A DNA stretch of 45,837 nucleotides from Pseudomonas sp. ACN8 (GTDB taxonomy: Bacteria > Pseudomonadota > Gammaproteobacteria > Pseudomonadales > Pseudomonadaceae). Made by a program: the position numbers and the translations under genes. A model generated the notes under the pieces. It worked only from the letters and a program-made list of their open reading frames with translations, made no database searches and was not told the DNA's origin. The stretch spans positions 1 to 45,837 of the forward strand of contig NZ_MRCS01000051.1 of the NCBI RefSeq assembly GCF_002303925.1, written 5' to 3'. Below, in pieces: positions 32,402 to 40,221 of this stretch; the first letter of the stretch is position 1; each line of letters opens with the position of its first letter.

Positions 32402-33988
32402 TTAGAACACCACACCCTGGCTACGCAGGTAGTCGTCGTAGGTGCCGCTGAAGTCGGTCACACCGTTAGGGCTCAACTCGATGATGCGGGTGGCCAGGGA
32501 CGATACGAACTCACGGTCGTGGCTGACGAAGATCAGCGTGCCCGGGTAGTTTTCCAGCGCCAGGTTCAGCGCTTCGATCGATTCCATGTCCAGGTGGTTG
32601 GTCGGTTCGTCCATCACCAGTACGTTCGGCTTTTGCAGGATCAGCTTGCCGAACAGCATGCGGCCTTGCTCACCACCGGAGATGACCTTGACCGACTTGA
32701 GGATCTCGTCGTTGGAGAACAGCATCCGGCCCAGAGTGCCACGGATAATCTGCTCGCCCTGAGTCCACTGGCCCATCCAGTCGAACAGGCTGACGTCATC
32801 TTCGAAGTCATGGGCGTGGTCCTGGGCGTAGTAACCCAGTTCCGCGCTTTCGGTCCACTTCACGGAACCGGCGTCCGGGGTCAGCTCGCCCATCAGGGTG
32901 CGCAGCAGGGTGGTCTTGCCGATACCGTTCGGGCCGATGATCGCCAGGCGCTCGCCGGCTTCGACGGTGAAGCTGAAGTTCTTGAACAGGGTCTTGCCGT
33001 CGAAGCCCTTGGACATCTGCTCGATGGTCACGGCCTGGCGGTGCAGCTTCTTGGTCTGTTCGAAACGGATGAACGGGCTCACGCGGCTCGATGGCTTGAC
33101 TTCGGCCAGCTGGATCTTGTCGATCTGTTTGGCGCGGGAGGTGGCCTGCTTGGCTTTCGAGGCGTTGGCCGAGAAGCGGCTGACGAACGTCTGCAGTTCG
33201 GAAATCTGGGCTTTCTTCTTGGCGTTGTCCGACAGCAACTGCTCGCGGGACTGGGTGGCCGCTGTCATGTACTCGTCATAGTTGCCCGGGAACAGGCGCA
33301 ACTCACCGTAGTCCAGGTCAGCCATGTGGGTGCAGACGCTGTTGAGGAAGTGACGGTCGTGGGAAATGATAATCATGGTGCTGTTACGCGCCTTGAGAAT
33401 GGTTTCCAGCCAGCGAATGGTGTTGATGTCCAGGTGGTTGGTCGGCTCGTCGAGCAGCAGTACTTCCGGATCGGAGAACAGCGCCTGGGCCAGCAATACC
33501 CGCAGTTTCCAGCCTGGAGCCACTTCGGACATCGGGCCGAAATGCTGTTCCAGGGGAATACCCAGGCCCAGCAGCAGTTCGCCGGCGCGGGATTCGGCGG
33601 TGTAGCCGTCCATCTCGGCGAATTCGGTTTCCAGCTCGGCCACGGCCATGCCGTCTTCTTCGCTCATTTCCGGCAGCGAATAGATGCGGTCGCGCTCGGC
33701 CTTGACCTTCCACAGCTCTTCGTGACCCATGATCACGGTGTCGATCACGGTGAACTCTTCGTAGGCGAACTGGTCCTGACGCAATTTACCCAGGCGCACG
33801 TTCGGCTCCAGCATGACCTGGCCGCCGGACGGCTCAAGGTCGTCGCCGAGAATCTTCATGAAGGTCGACTTGCCGCAACCGTTGGCGCCGATCAGGCCGT
33901 AACGGTTGCCACCGTTGAACTTGACCGAAACGTTTTCGAAGAGCGGCTTGGCGCCGAACTGCATCGTGATGTTAGCTGTAGAAATCAA
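32402..33988 (-). CDS. ybiT: ABC-F family ATPase (YbiT-like)
   Basis: Two ABC domains are joined by the ABC-F linker. The first Walker A is GANGCGKST and the second GPNGIGKTT. Signature motifs are VAPGWKLRVLLAQAL and ISGGEQGRMLFGKLI, with DEPTNHLD in both halves. The start is most likely TTG at 33988 (AGGA 7 nt upstream), giving 528 residues that open LISTANITMQFGAKPLFENV, close to E. coli YbiT. The frame continues open to 34291 but that part is not conserved-looking. ABC-F proteins bind the ribosomal E site and rescue or tune translation; there are no membrane segments. The rare start and upstream micro-ORFs hint at translational control. Confidence 0.9.
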   Translation of the reverse strand: MISTANITMQFGAKPLFENVSVKFNGGNRYGLIGANGCGKSTFMKILGDDLEPSGGQVMLEPNVRLGKLRQDQFAYEEFTVIDTVIMGHEELWKVKAERDRIYSLPEMSEEDGMAVAELETEFAEMDGYTAESRAGELLLGLGIPLEQHFGPMSEVAPGWKLRVLLAQALFSDPEVLLLDEPTNHLDINTIRWLETILKARNSTMIIISHDRHFLNSVCTHMADLDYGELRLFPGNYDEYMTAATQSREQLLSDNAKKKAQISELQTFVSRFSANASKAKQATSRAKQIDKIQLAEVKPSSRVSPFIRFEQTKKLHRQAVTIEQMSKGFDGKTLFKNFSFTVEAGERLAIIGPNGIGKTTLLRTLMGELTPDAGSVKWTESAELGYYAQDHAHDFEDDVSLFDWMGQWTQGEQIIRGTLGRMLFSNDEILKSVKVISGGEQGRMLFGKLILQKPNVLVMDEPTNHLDMESIEALNLALENYPGTLIFVSHDREFVSSLATRIIELSPNGVTDFSGTYDDYLRSQGVVF

Positions 33989-34008
33989 AGGTTTTTCCTG
34001 CGAAGCAT
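33985..34008 (-). CDS. Seven-codon micro-ORF overlapping the ABC-F start
   Basis: ATG at 34008 follows directly after the stop of a 23-codon ORF and encodes MLRRKNL. Its TGA (33987-33985) overlaps the TTG start of the ABC-F gene. The ABC-F ribosome site lies inside it. Translation of this micro-ORF would pass over and could control the start. Expression is unproven. Confidence 0.25.
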   Translation of the reverse strand: MLRRKNL

Positions 34009-34080
34009 TCAGAGTAGCCAGGGGTTGTGGCAGTACCGGTTCAGTATCCGTTTCCACTGTTGGAACCACGAGACATTCAT
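34009..34080 (-). CDS. Possible 23-residue leader peptide of the ABC-F gene
   Basis: The ATG at 34080 opens a 24-codon frame beginning MNVSWFQQWKRILNRY and ending NPWLL. It is rich in Trp, Arg, Tyr, Cys and His. It ends exactly one codon before the micro-ORF at 34008. The ribosome site is weak (GATCGGG immediately upstream). It may be a translational attenuator as seen for some ABC-F resistance genes, or chance. Confidence 0.28.
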   Translation of the reverse strand: MNVSWFQQWKRILNRYCHNPWLL

Positions 34081-34370
34081 CCCGATCGGCAGTGGAAGAT
34101 CCATCTGGCATTAAGTGGACAGCGGCATGTGGCGCGCCTGGCCCGGGGCAACGTGGGCTGAAAGGGGAATTTCCCGCTTTCAACCCGGGGGCGCGTAAAG
34201 TTTGGCGGCAATTGTACTGGTCTGGCTCTTTAAACGATAGGGCGATGAGGCCTCTGCAACGCTTTGGCGGTCTTTGCGGACACATTTTCACAGTTGCAGG
34301 TTAACTATTGGTTACAAACTGTGGCTAAAATGCCATCCATCAGCTGAACGTCGACCATCGGAGTGGCTAG
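34081..34370. promoter_or_regulatory. Divergent promoter region between the ABC-F gene and lpxO
   Basis: The right part (34290-34335) is AT-rich. On the plus strand TAAAAT (34326-34331) is a good -10 for lpxO, with no clear -35. The remainder is the long leader of the minus-strand ABC-F transcript. I see no further gene. Confidence 0.4.
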
Positions 34371-34460
34371 ATGGCACTACTGACCGCTGAATCATTTTCA
34401 GACGCTGCACAAGCCCCTGGACCGTTGACCGGCAGGGTGGAGCAGTTTGTTCACTTCTGA
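34371..34460 (+). CDS. Possible 29-residue micro-ORF coupled to lpxO
   Basis: ATG at 34371 with GGAG 8 nt upstream encodes 29 residues beginning MALLTAESFSDAAQA. Its TGA (34458-34460) shares a base with the ATG at 34460, a possible lpxO start. The lpxO starts lack a good ribosome site of their own, so coupling is plausible. No family is recognised. Confidence 0.4.
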   Translation: MALLTAESFSDAAQAPGPLTGRVEQFVHF

Positions 34461-35374
34461 TGTGTGACGATTCCGTGAAACTGATCATTGCCGCTATCTA
34501 CGTTGTCTCCATTGCGTATGTCCACCTGCGTGGCCGAGTGCGCCACAAGCTGGGGCGTCAGTTGAGTGATCACTCGACGTTTCTGGCGCCGATCAACTGC
34601 TTTCTTTATCTGTTTTCGAAAATCCCCAACAAACCGTATCTCGATCCGGCTGACTTTCCCGACCTGAGCCCGCTGCAGGCGCATTGGGAAGAAATTCGTG
34701 CCGAAGGCCAGAACTTGCTTCACGCCGGCGAGATCAAGCGTTCGAACCAGTACGACGACGTCGGTTTCAACTCGTTCTTCAAGACTGGCTGGAAGCGCTT
34801 CTATCTCAAGTGGTACGGCGATAGCCACCCGTCGGCCATGAAGCTCTGCCCGCGCACCACCGAACTGGTGCAGGGCATTGGCTCGATCAAGGCGGCGATG
34901 TTCGCCGAGTTGCCACCGGGCTCCAGACTGGTGCGCCACCGCGACCCGTATGCCGGTTCGTATCGCTATCACCTCGGACTGGACACACCCAACGCTGAAG
35001 GTTGCTACATCAATGTCGACGGCCAGAACTATCATTGGCGCGATGGCGAGGCGGTGATGTTCGATGAGACTTACATTCATTACGCCGAGAACACCACGCC
35101 ACACAATCGCATCATCCTGTTTTGCGACGTCGAGCGGCCGATGAAGTACCGGTGGGCAGCGGCATTCAATCGCTGGTTCAGCCGCACTGTCATGTCGGCG
35201 GCCGGTGCACCGAACGAGGATGGAGACCACACCGGCGGGCTCAACCGACTGTTCAGCAAGGTCTACAAGGTTCGTCTGCGCGCCAAGGAACTGAAGAAGC
35301 GCAACCGCAAGCTTTACTACTTCCAAAAGTGGTCGATCTTTGCCGGGTTGCTGGCGGTCTTCATTCTGATCTGA
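34460..35374 (+). CDS. lpxO: LpxO-like Fe(II)/2-oxoglutarate lipid A hydroxylase
   Basis: This 304-residue protein (299 if the GTG at 34475 is used) has an N-terminal membrane helix and a C-terminal hydrophobic anchor (WSIFAGLLAVFILI). In between lies an aspartyl/asparaginyl beta-hydroxylase domain. The iron ligands fit VRHRDPYAGSYRYHLGL and FDETYIHYAENTT. The 2-oxoglutarate Arg is in NRIILFCDVERP. The opening KLIIAAIYVVSIAYVHLRGRVRHKLGRQLSDHS matches LpxO proteins, which add a 2-hydroxyl to the secondary laurate of lipid A. Pseudomonads may have two copies; which one this is cannot be told. The start is ambiguous because of the overlapping micro-ORF. Confidence 0.85.
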   Translation: MCDDSVKLIIAAIYVVSIAYVHLRGRVRHKLGRQLSDHSTFLAPINCFLYLFSKIPNKPYLDPADFPDLSPLQAHWEEIRAEGQNLLHAGEIKRSNQYDDVGFNSFFKTGWKRFYLKWYGDSHPSAMKLCPRTTELVQGIGSIKAAMFAELPPGSRLVRHRDPYAGSYRYHLGLDTPNAEGCYINVDGQNYHWRDGEAVMFDETYIHYAENTTPHNRIILFCDVERPMKYRWAAAFNRWFSRTVMSAAGAPNEDGDHTGGLNRLFSKVYKVRLRAKELKKRNRKLYYFQKWSIFAGLLAVFILI

Positions 35375-35394
35375 TTTTTTCGGTGCCGCGTACC

Positions 35395-35427
35395 ATGGCT
35401 TCGCGAGCCTGTTCGCGAAGAGGCTGG
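35395..35427. repeat. Degenerate REP-like palindrome
   Basis: CTTCGCGAGCCTGTTCGCGAAGAGG is a TTCGCGA...TCGCGAA palindrome related to the REP core but decayed. It lies between the convergent lpxO and ku genes and may serve as a terminator stem. Confidence 0.5.
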
Positions 35428-35440
35428 GACGTCCAGCGGA

Positions 35441-36292
35441 TCACTTGCTGACTTTTTTCCTGGCAACCGGTTTGCTGGCCGTCTTTGGCCTGGTCGCTGC
35501 TTTACCGCTACCGAGACTGCGCTTGAGCAGTTCGGTCAGGTCAATGACATCCGCCGTTTTGCGTTCCTCTTCACCAAAAGCGGTTTCGACGTCTTCGATC
35601 CTGCCTTCACGCGCCTTCTTGTCCACCAGGGCCATGATCTTGTCCTCAAAGCCGTCCCGATAGTCATCCGGCGTCCACTCGGCACTCATGTCCTCCACCA
35701 GGCGCCTGGCCATGTCCCGTTCGCCCTTGGCCAATTCGGGCCTGGTCACGTCGCTGCCCAGCGCCAATTCATCGAGACTTCGCACCTCGGCCGGCCAGCG
35801 CAGCATGACCAGGACCAGTGCCGATTCCAGTGGCATCAATGCAGCCAGATGCTGGCGGGTATGCAAGACCACGCGGGCGAGGGCGACCTTGCCGGTTTTG
35901 CTCAGGGTTTCGCGCAGCAGTGCATAGACCTTGCCGCCGCGCTTGTCGGGTGCCAGGTAGTAAGGCGTGTCAATGTTCTGCAAGGGAATCTGCTTGCCGT
36001 CGACAAAGGAAAAAATGTCGATGGTCTGGGTCGAGAGCGGATGAGCGGAACGGATTTCCTCTTCACTGAGCACCACGTACCGGCCTTTTTCGTATTGCAC
36101 GCCCTTGACGATGTGCTCCCTGGTGACTTCCTTGCCTGTGACCTTGTTGACACGCTTATAGCCCACCGGGTCCATGCTGCGGCTGTCGAGCCAGTCGAAA
36201 TCGACGCCTCGGGAGGACGTTGCCGAGACCAGCGCCACAGGGATGTGCACCAGTCCGAAGCTGATTGCGCCTTTCCAGATTGCCCGTGCCAT
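35441..36292 (-). CDS. ku: Non-homologous end-joining protein Ku
   Basis: The 283-residue bacterial Ku begins MARAIWKGAISFGLVHIPVALVSA, the diagnostic N-terminus. The beta-barrel core includes YEKGRYVVLSEEEI and DTPYYLAPDKRGGKVYALLRETL. The C-terminus is a Lys/Arg-rich tail (ATRPKTASKPVARKKVSK) as in Ku proteins with extended DNA contacts. It forms a ring-shaped homodimer on broken ends and recruits LigD. No ligD is in this window; in many pseudomonads it is at another locus. A ribosome site is not obvious ahead of the ATG at 36292. Confidence 0.95.
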   Translation of the reverse strand: MARAIWKGAISFGLVHIPVALVSATSSRGVDFDWLDSRSMDPVGYKRVNKVTGKEVTREHIVKGVQYEKGRYVVLSEEEIRSAHPLSTQTIDIFSFVDGKQIPLQNIDTPYYLAPDKRGGKVYALLRETLSKTGKVALARVVLHTRQHLAALMPLESALVLVMLRWPAEVRSLDELALGSDVTRPELAKGERDMARRLVEDMSAEWTPDDYRDGFEDKIMALVDKKAREGRIEDVETAFGEEERKTADVIDLTELLKRSLGSGKAATRPKTASKPVARKKVSK

Positions 36293-36484
36293 GGTGGTCT
36301 ACTCGTGAGTGATGTTCAGGTGACCGGCGGCTTTGGGTAAAAGTTTCTGTGATCAGCGCACCGGTTTCCTGGCCGGATCAACCTGGTGCCGCATCGTGCC
36401 GGAGAGTTTTTGGTTAACAAATCCGAACCTCGGGCGTAGCGTGGTATCGAAGTCCTTATCCACGCGGATGCAGGGAGGTACCCC

Positions 36485-36832
36485 ATGAACCGATACGTGT
36501 TTGGCGCCATTGCACTGGCCTTGAGTGGCGTACTGGGCTCCTTGGTCCAGGCCGACGTCTCTGCTTCGTTGCAGTTGACCCAGAATCTACCGGGCAGCAC
36601 CAACAACAACCCTTACAACAGTCCGATTCACCGGGCCAATCCCAACAGCATGCAAGGCACTCAACCCAGTGCCCCAACCATACGCGGACCCAATACCGTG
36701 CCGGTCCCGCGCCCGCCGACGCTGGACAACGGTGGCATCGGCAATCGCTACCCCGACCGGACAGCGCCCGCCGGCCCGCCGAAATTCATTACCAACCCGC
36801 CCCCTAGAGACACCGGTTCCAGCAACCGTTGA
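36485..36832 (+). CDS. Small secreted Pro/Asn-rich protein, unknown function
   Basis: The 115-residue product has a signal peptide (about residues 1-23, ending in LVQA). The mature sequence is disordered-looking and rich in Pro, Asn, Gly and Arg: NNNPYNSPIHRANPNSMQGTQPS, VPVPRPPTLDNGG, NPPPRDTG. There are no cysteines. A GGGAGG site precedes the ATG at 36485. No domain is recognised. It lies 67 bp ahead of the aldose dehydrogenase gene on the same strand and may share its transcript. Confidence 0.7.
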   Translation: MNRYVFGAIALALSGVLGSLVQADVSASLQLTQNLPGSTNNNPYNSPIHRANPNSMQGTQPSAPTIRGPNTVPVPRPPTLDNGGIGNRYPDRTAPAGPPKFITNPPPRDTGSSNR

Positions 36833-36899
36833 GTGGCAGGCATGACGACTGGCCGCTACTTTTCAGCAAGCCTCATTTTCATCGGAAAAGGAATCCTGC

Positions 36900-38042
36900 A
36901 TGTTGCGTAAAAACTTTTTGGCAACCCTCTGTGCCAGCGTATTGATCAGCGCCACTGCCCCTGCGCCGGCCCAGACGATGAAAAGCGAAGACGGCACCCT
37001 TGAAGTCACCCCCATCGTGACGGGATTGGAACACCCCTGGGCCCTGGCATTCTTGCCGGACAGCAAAAACATGCTGGTGACCGAACGACCCGGCAACCTG
37101 CGGCTGGTGACCGCCGACGGCAAACTGTCGGCACCGCTCAATGGCGTACCCAGGGTCTGGGCCAAGGGGCAGGGTGGATTGCTCGACGTGGCGCTGTCGC
37201 CGGATTTCAGGCAGGACCGGATGGTCTATCTGTCCTATGCCGAAGGTGACGATAAAGGAGACAAGGCCGGCACTGCGGTGGGCCGTGGCCGGCTCTCCGA
37301 CGATATGACGGCGCTCAAGGATTTCCAGGTGATCCTGCGTCAGGAACCCAAACTCTCGGTCGGCAACCATTTTGGCTCGCGGCTGGTGTTTGATCGCGAC
37401 GGCTATCTGTTCGTGACCCTGGGGGAAAACAACGACCGTCCGACCGCCCAGGACCTCGACAAGCTGCAAGGTAAAGTGGTGCGAATCTACCCGGATGGCA
37501 CGGTGCCCAAGGACAACCCCTTTGTCGGCCAGGCCAACGTGCGCCCGGAGATCTGGTCCTACGGGCAGCGCAACCCGCAAGGCGCGGCGCTCAACCCGTG
37601 GAACGGCACGTTGTGGGAAAACGAACACGGCCCTCTGGGCGGCGATGAAGTCAACATCATCGAGCGCGGCAAGAATTACGGCTGGCCGCTGGCGACCCAT
37701 GGCATCAACTACTCCGGTCAACCGATTCCCGAAGCCAAGGGTGAGACCGTCGAAGGCACCGTCGCCCCGAACCACGTCTGGGAAAAATCCCCGGGCCTGA
37801 GTGGCATGGCGTTCTACGATGCCGATCGTTTCAAAGTCTGGCAGCGCAACGTGTTTATCGGCGCATTGGTCAGCCAGGAACTGATCCGCCTGGTGTTCGA
37901 TGGCGACAAGGTGATACACGAAGAGCGCTTGCTCGGGGATATGAAAAAACGCGTCCGCGATGTGCGGCAGGGGCCGGACGGCTATTTGTATGTTTTGACC
38001 GATGAGGAGAACGGCGGGTTGTACAAGGTGGGTTTGAAGTAG
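36900..38042 (+). CDS. PQQ-dependent aldose sugar dehydrogenase (YliI/Asd-like)
   Basis: This 380-residue protein has a signal peptide ending near ATAPAPAQ and a six-bladed propeller of the soluble glucose/sorbosone dehydrogenase family. Motifs include GLEHPWALAFLPDSKNMLVTERPGNLRL, GNHFGSRLVFDRDGYLFVTLGENND and WSYGQRNPQGAALNPWNGTLWENEHGPLGGDEVNII. The last contributes calcium and PQQ ligands in this family. It oxidises aldoses in the periplasm with PQQ. A GGAAT site precedes the ATG. The PQQ genes are elsewhere. An inverted repeat follows at 38061-38082. Confidence 0.88.
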   Translation: MLRKNFLATLCASVLISATAPAPAQTMKSEDGTLEVTPIVTGLEHPWALAFLPDSKNMLVTERPGNLRLVTADGKLSAPLNGVPRVWAKGQGGLLDVALSPDFRQDRMVYLSYAEGDDKGDKAGTAVGRGRLSDDMTALKDFQVILRQEPKLSVGNHFGSRLVFDRDGYLFVTLGENNDRPTAQDLDKLQGKVVRIYPDGTVPKDNPFVGQANVRPEIWSYGQRNPQGAALNPWNGTLWENEHGPLGGDEVNIIERGKNYGWPLATHGINYSGQPIPEAKGETVEGTVAPNHVWEKSPGLSGMAFYDADRFKVWQRNVFIGALVSQELIRLVFDGDKVIHEERLLGDMKKRVRDVRQGPDGYLYVLTDEENGGLYKVGLK

Positions 38043-38060
38043 TCAATCGTTGCTGCGGTC

Positions 38061-38140
38061 TGCAGCCGTCGTGGCGGCTGCAACCTGCCATTGACTTGCC
38101 GAGCGCGCCGCGTTGAGTGGCGCCCCGGCATGATGCCGGG
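38061..38140. terminator. Tandem hairpins between convergent genes
   Basis: TGCAGCCG (38061-38068) pairs with CGGCTGCA (38075-38082). CCCGGCA (38124-38130) pairs with TGCCGGG (38134-38140) and is followed by TTATT on the plus strand. The second stem touches the ecotin stop codon. Together they could stop both convergent transcripts; only the second has a weak T-rich tail. Confidence 0.5.
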
Positions 38141-38623
38141 TTATTCCTGCACGGCTTTCTCGACCTTGGTCGACGCCGACCAGATTCGGTAGCGCACTTC
38201 GATGTCCTTGGGTACGTACAGCACGAGCGGCAGTTTGCTGTTGTAACGCAGCAGGAAGCCGTCACCGACCACCGGTACAAAACCCTGTTTGCTGGTGCCG
38301 GCCGGGCAAGCCATCAGCGTGCTCATCGGGCCAATGACTTTTTCCAGGCGGTAGAACGGGTAGCCCCAACCCTCGAGGTTCTTCTCCTCGAGAATGCCGC
38401 CCAGACGCGGGTTATTGCAGTCTACGGTCATCGTCTTGCCGGCCAGGATCTCGACCTGCAAGTCGTTTTCCCGGGTCTGTGGCGCGAGGTGGATCACTTG
38501 GCGGGTAAACCCGCTTTCGGCCTTCGGATAGGGTGCGGTGTCTTCGAGTTTGGCGGCGTGCGCCACGCCGGCAAGCCCCAGTGTGACCAGCGCCGTGCAA
38601 GCGTTAACGGTCAAAGAATTCAT
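38141..38623 (-). CDS. eco: Ecotin, periplasmic serine protease inhibitor
   Basis: AAGGAGG precedes the ATG at 38623, giving 160 residues with a signal peptide ending near AGVAHA. The mature sequence has ecotin features: YPKAESGFTRQVIHLAPQTRENDLQVEI, the two Cys (in VDCNN and LMACP) that brace the reactive loop, and the reactive-site STLMACPAGT with Met at P1. The dimerisation arm near the C-terminus ends in VEKAVQE. It inhibits trypsin-like proteases and neutrophil elastase and protects against host proteases. The frame stays open upstream to 39001 and overlaps the DUF1652 gene, but that stretch is not coding. Confidence 0.93.
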   Translation of the reverse strand: MNSLTVNACTALVTLGLAGVAHAAKLEDTAPYPKAESGFTRQVIHLAPQTRENDLQVEILAGKTMTVDCNNPRLGGILEEKNLEGWGYPFYRLEKVIGPMSTLMACPAGTSKQGFVPVVGDGFLLRYNSKLPLVLYVPKDIEVRYRIWSASTKVEKAVQE

Positions 38624-38900
38624 GATGCCTCCTTGCTTGAAGTGAAGGGCGGCATTTTCACTGTCGTGTACAGCGAATGCAAATCCGGGATGCCCAGTGT
38701 GCAAATTGCAGGGTCGCCAGGGTCTATAATTGCAAATTGCATGACAGGCTTTACAGGTAACTCGCCGGACCCTTGAATTAACGATGAACTGCACAACGAA
38801 GTTCACGGCATGTTTTATGCTGTAGCTGTCCTTGAAGCTTGCCGGGATTTCAAATGAGCGAGCATTGATCGTCGGCAGTTTAATAAAGGAGGGAGTCGCC

Positions 38901-39167
38901 ATGTTTCTTTCTGCCTTGGAAATTCGCAATATCATCGAAAGCAGTTTTCTGCCCAAGCGCTGCCAGTGCACCCTTTCACCGGATCTGTCGATGACCGTCA
39001 AGGTCTATGCAGACGGGCAAACCGATCAGCTCGATCTATTGGTCACTGGCATCGATGCCTCTGGACTCAATGGTTGCCGGGAAATAAACGAATTGATTGC
39101 CCAACTGCGTTCCAGACAACCTCACGTCGAGGTCGAACCGCACTCTATGCAGGGCAAAGCACTCTAG
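38901..39167 (+). CDS. DUF1652 family protein
   Basis: GGAGGGAG precedes the ATG at 38901. The 88-residue product, starting MFLSALEIRNIIESSFLPKRC, matches the DUF1652 proteins common in Pseudomonas. They have strands CTLSPDLSMTVKVY and LLVTGIDASGL and a C-terminal helix. There is no signal peptide. The function is unknown. Its stop overlaps by 4 nt the stop of the convergent membrane-protein gene. The upstream in-frame codons from 38832 lack a ribosome site. Confidence 0.82.
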   Translation: MFLSALEIRNIIESSFLPKRCQCTLSPDLSMTVKVYADGQTDQLDLLVTGIDASGLNGCREINELIAQLRSRQPHVEVEPHSMQGKAL

Positions 39168-39559
39168 CCTGCTGTTTCGGGTTCCAGGGACACGCGCCGG
39201 GTCTGGAAGAACGCCAGGCCCAGCGCCAGTTCAAACCCCACCGCCAGCAAAATCCCCGGCCCGACATGGCCACTGATCCATTCGGCAAAACCCAGCACGG
39301 CCAATCCCCAGCTGCCGACGACGAAGCCGAGGCTCAGCGCATTGCGGGTCGCGCAGGGGGGCGCGTTGCGAACCAGAAAAGAGAACACGCTCAACGCCCC
39401 AAACAGCACGGCGGTGCGTCGCGCGACCAATCCCACCGCGAATGAAAACTCAATGTCCCAGAACGACAACAACCATTGCGGTGTCAGGCCCCAGACCAGG
39501 CTCAGCACCAGACATATGGCGGCGGTAAACATCGACAACGTGCGAAACGACAACTGCAT
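39164..39559 (-). CDS. Small integral membrane protein, unknown function
   Basis: The 131-residue protein has four predicted membrane helices (about 7-27, 37-60, 72-92, 97-117). AAGGA lies 6-7 nt before the ATG at 39559; an in-frame TTG at 39565 is the only extension. It resembles small DUF4345-type membrane proteins in layout, but I cannot assign the family firmly. It is transcribed toward the DUF1652 gene with a 4-nt overlap of the stops. Confidence 0.72.
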   Translation of the reverse strand: MQLSFRTLSMFTAAICLVLSLVWGLTPQWLLSFWDIEFSFAVGLVARRTAVLFGALSVFSFLVRNAPPCATRNALSLGFVVGSWGLAVLGFAEWISGHVGPGILLAVGFELALGLAFFQTRRVSLEPETAG

Positions 39560-39650
39560 GGCCAATCCTTGCGGGCAGAGAGGGAGGCGCTAGAGCATAG
39601 CGCCGCAACCCTCAAAGGAATACCGCCAAGTGCCAAATCAGACTTTTCAG

Positions 39651-39917
39651 TCAGCCCTGGTTCTCGCAAGCGTCGGAAAGTTTGCGGTAGGAAATTTCTG
39701 CGGGTTTTCCCGAGTCATCGATGTACTTCATCTCGGCCGTCACCACTTTGCACTCCAGGGTGTCCGGCTCGGAAAGTGAAATCACTTTGCTGACATGCAA
39801 TGGCATGCCGTAGTGATAGGGCACGGCTTGAGAGGTGGTGGTGTCATTGGCCTGAGCCAGGCCGGCAAACGCGGTGCAGGCGAGGGCGGCGGTAACCAGC
39901 AGGGTGCGAGTGTTCAT
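39651..39917 (-). CDS. DUF2790 family secreted protein
   Basis: GGAG precedes the ATG at 39917. The 88-residue product has a signal peptide ending near GLAQA. The mature part, YHYGMPLHVSKVISL and LECKVVTAEMKYIDDSG, is the DUF2790 pattern, a small Pseudomonas-specific periplasmic family with two Cys that probably form a disulfide. Members are often present in several paralogues and some respond to phosphate or metal status; the function is unknown. The longer frame from 40061 has no ribosome site. Confidence 0.82.
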   Translation of the reverse strand: MNTRTLLVTAALACTAFAGLAQANDTTTSQAVPYHYGMPLHVSKVISLSEPDTLECKVVTAEMKYIDDSGKPAEISYRKLSDACENQG

Positions 39918-40170
39918 CAGCGATCTCCGGTGCGGACGGAATGTCAGTTCGATGTGTCGCTTGTCGAACTTGCCGCACTGGGCGTCAGAACAGTCTGAGG
40001 GCGTGCGGTCCAGTGAAGTGTTGGATCGCACGGTTAAGCGAGGGTTAACCCGGCTGAACACCGCCTGTCGCGGGTGCGCGATCCTGTGTATCAGTTAAGA
40101 CCATCGGGCGCCTGATGGAAAGTCATCGCGAACAAGGGTGGACACACATGCTGTGAACGATCCGCAACCC

Positions 40171-40210
40171 TGTGGGAGCGAGCTTGCTCCGGGCGGCGAT
40201 GCGACGATGA
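40171..40210. repeat. Solo REP of the second subtype
   Basis: TGTGGGAGCGAGCTTGCTCC is followed by GGGCGGCGATGCGACGATG. It shares the variant tail seen in the right half of 14553-14656 and the left half of 45469-45583. No inverted partner is nearby. It lies just beyond the stop of the last mtl gene. Confidence 0.85.
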
Positions 40211-40221
40211 GGCCCTCGAAC

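Noticed and set aside
32519..34114. 531-codon open frame on the plus strand opposite the ABC-F gene
   Set aside because: It lies wholly antisense to an unmistakable ABC-F gene; long antisense frames are expected from the high-GC codon bias. The translation has no recognisable domain.
33989..34289. N-terminal extension of the ABC-F protein to 34291
   Set aside because: The frame is open for 101 more codons, but the product would begin far ahead of the first ABC domain without similarity to YbiT-like proteins and without a ribosome site. The TTG at 33988 fits family length. I kept the leader only as a possible regulatory region.
38624..39001. In-frame 126-codon extension upstream of ecotin
   Set aside because: The signal peptide and strong ribosome site at 38623 fix the start. 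The extension overlaps the DUF1652 gene on the other strand and shows no coding character.
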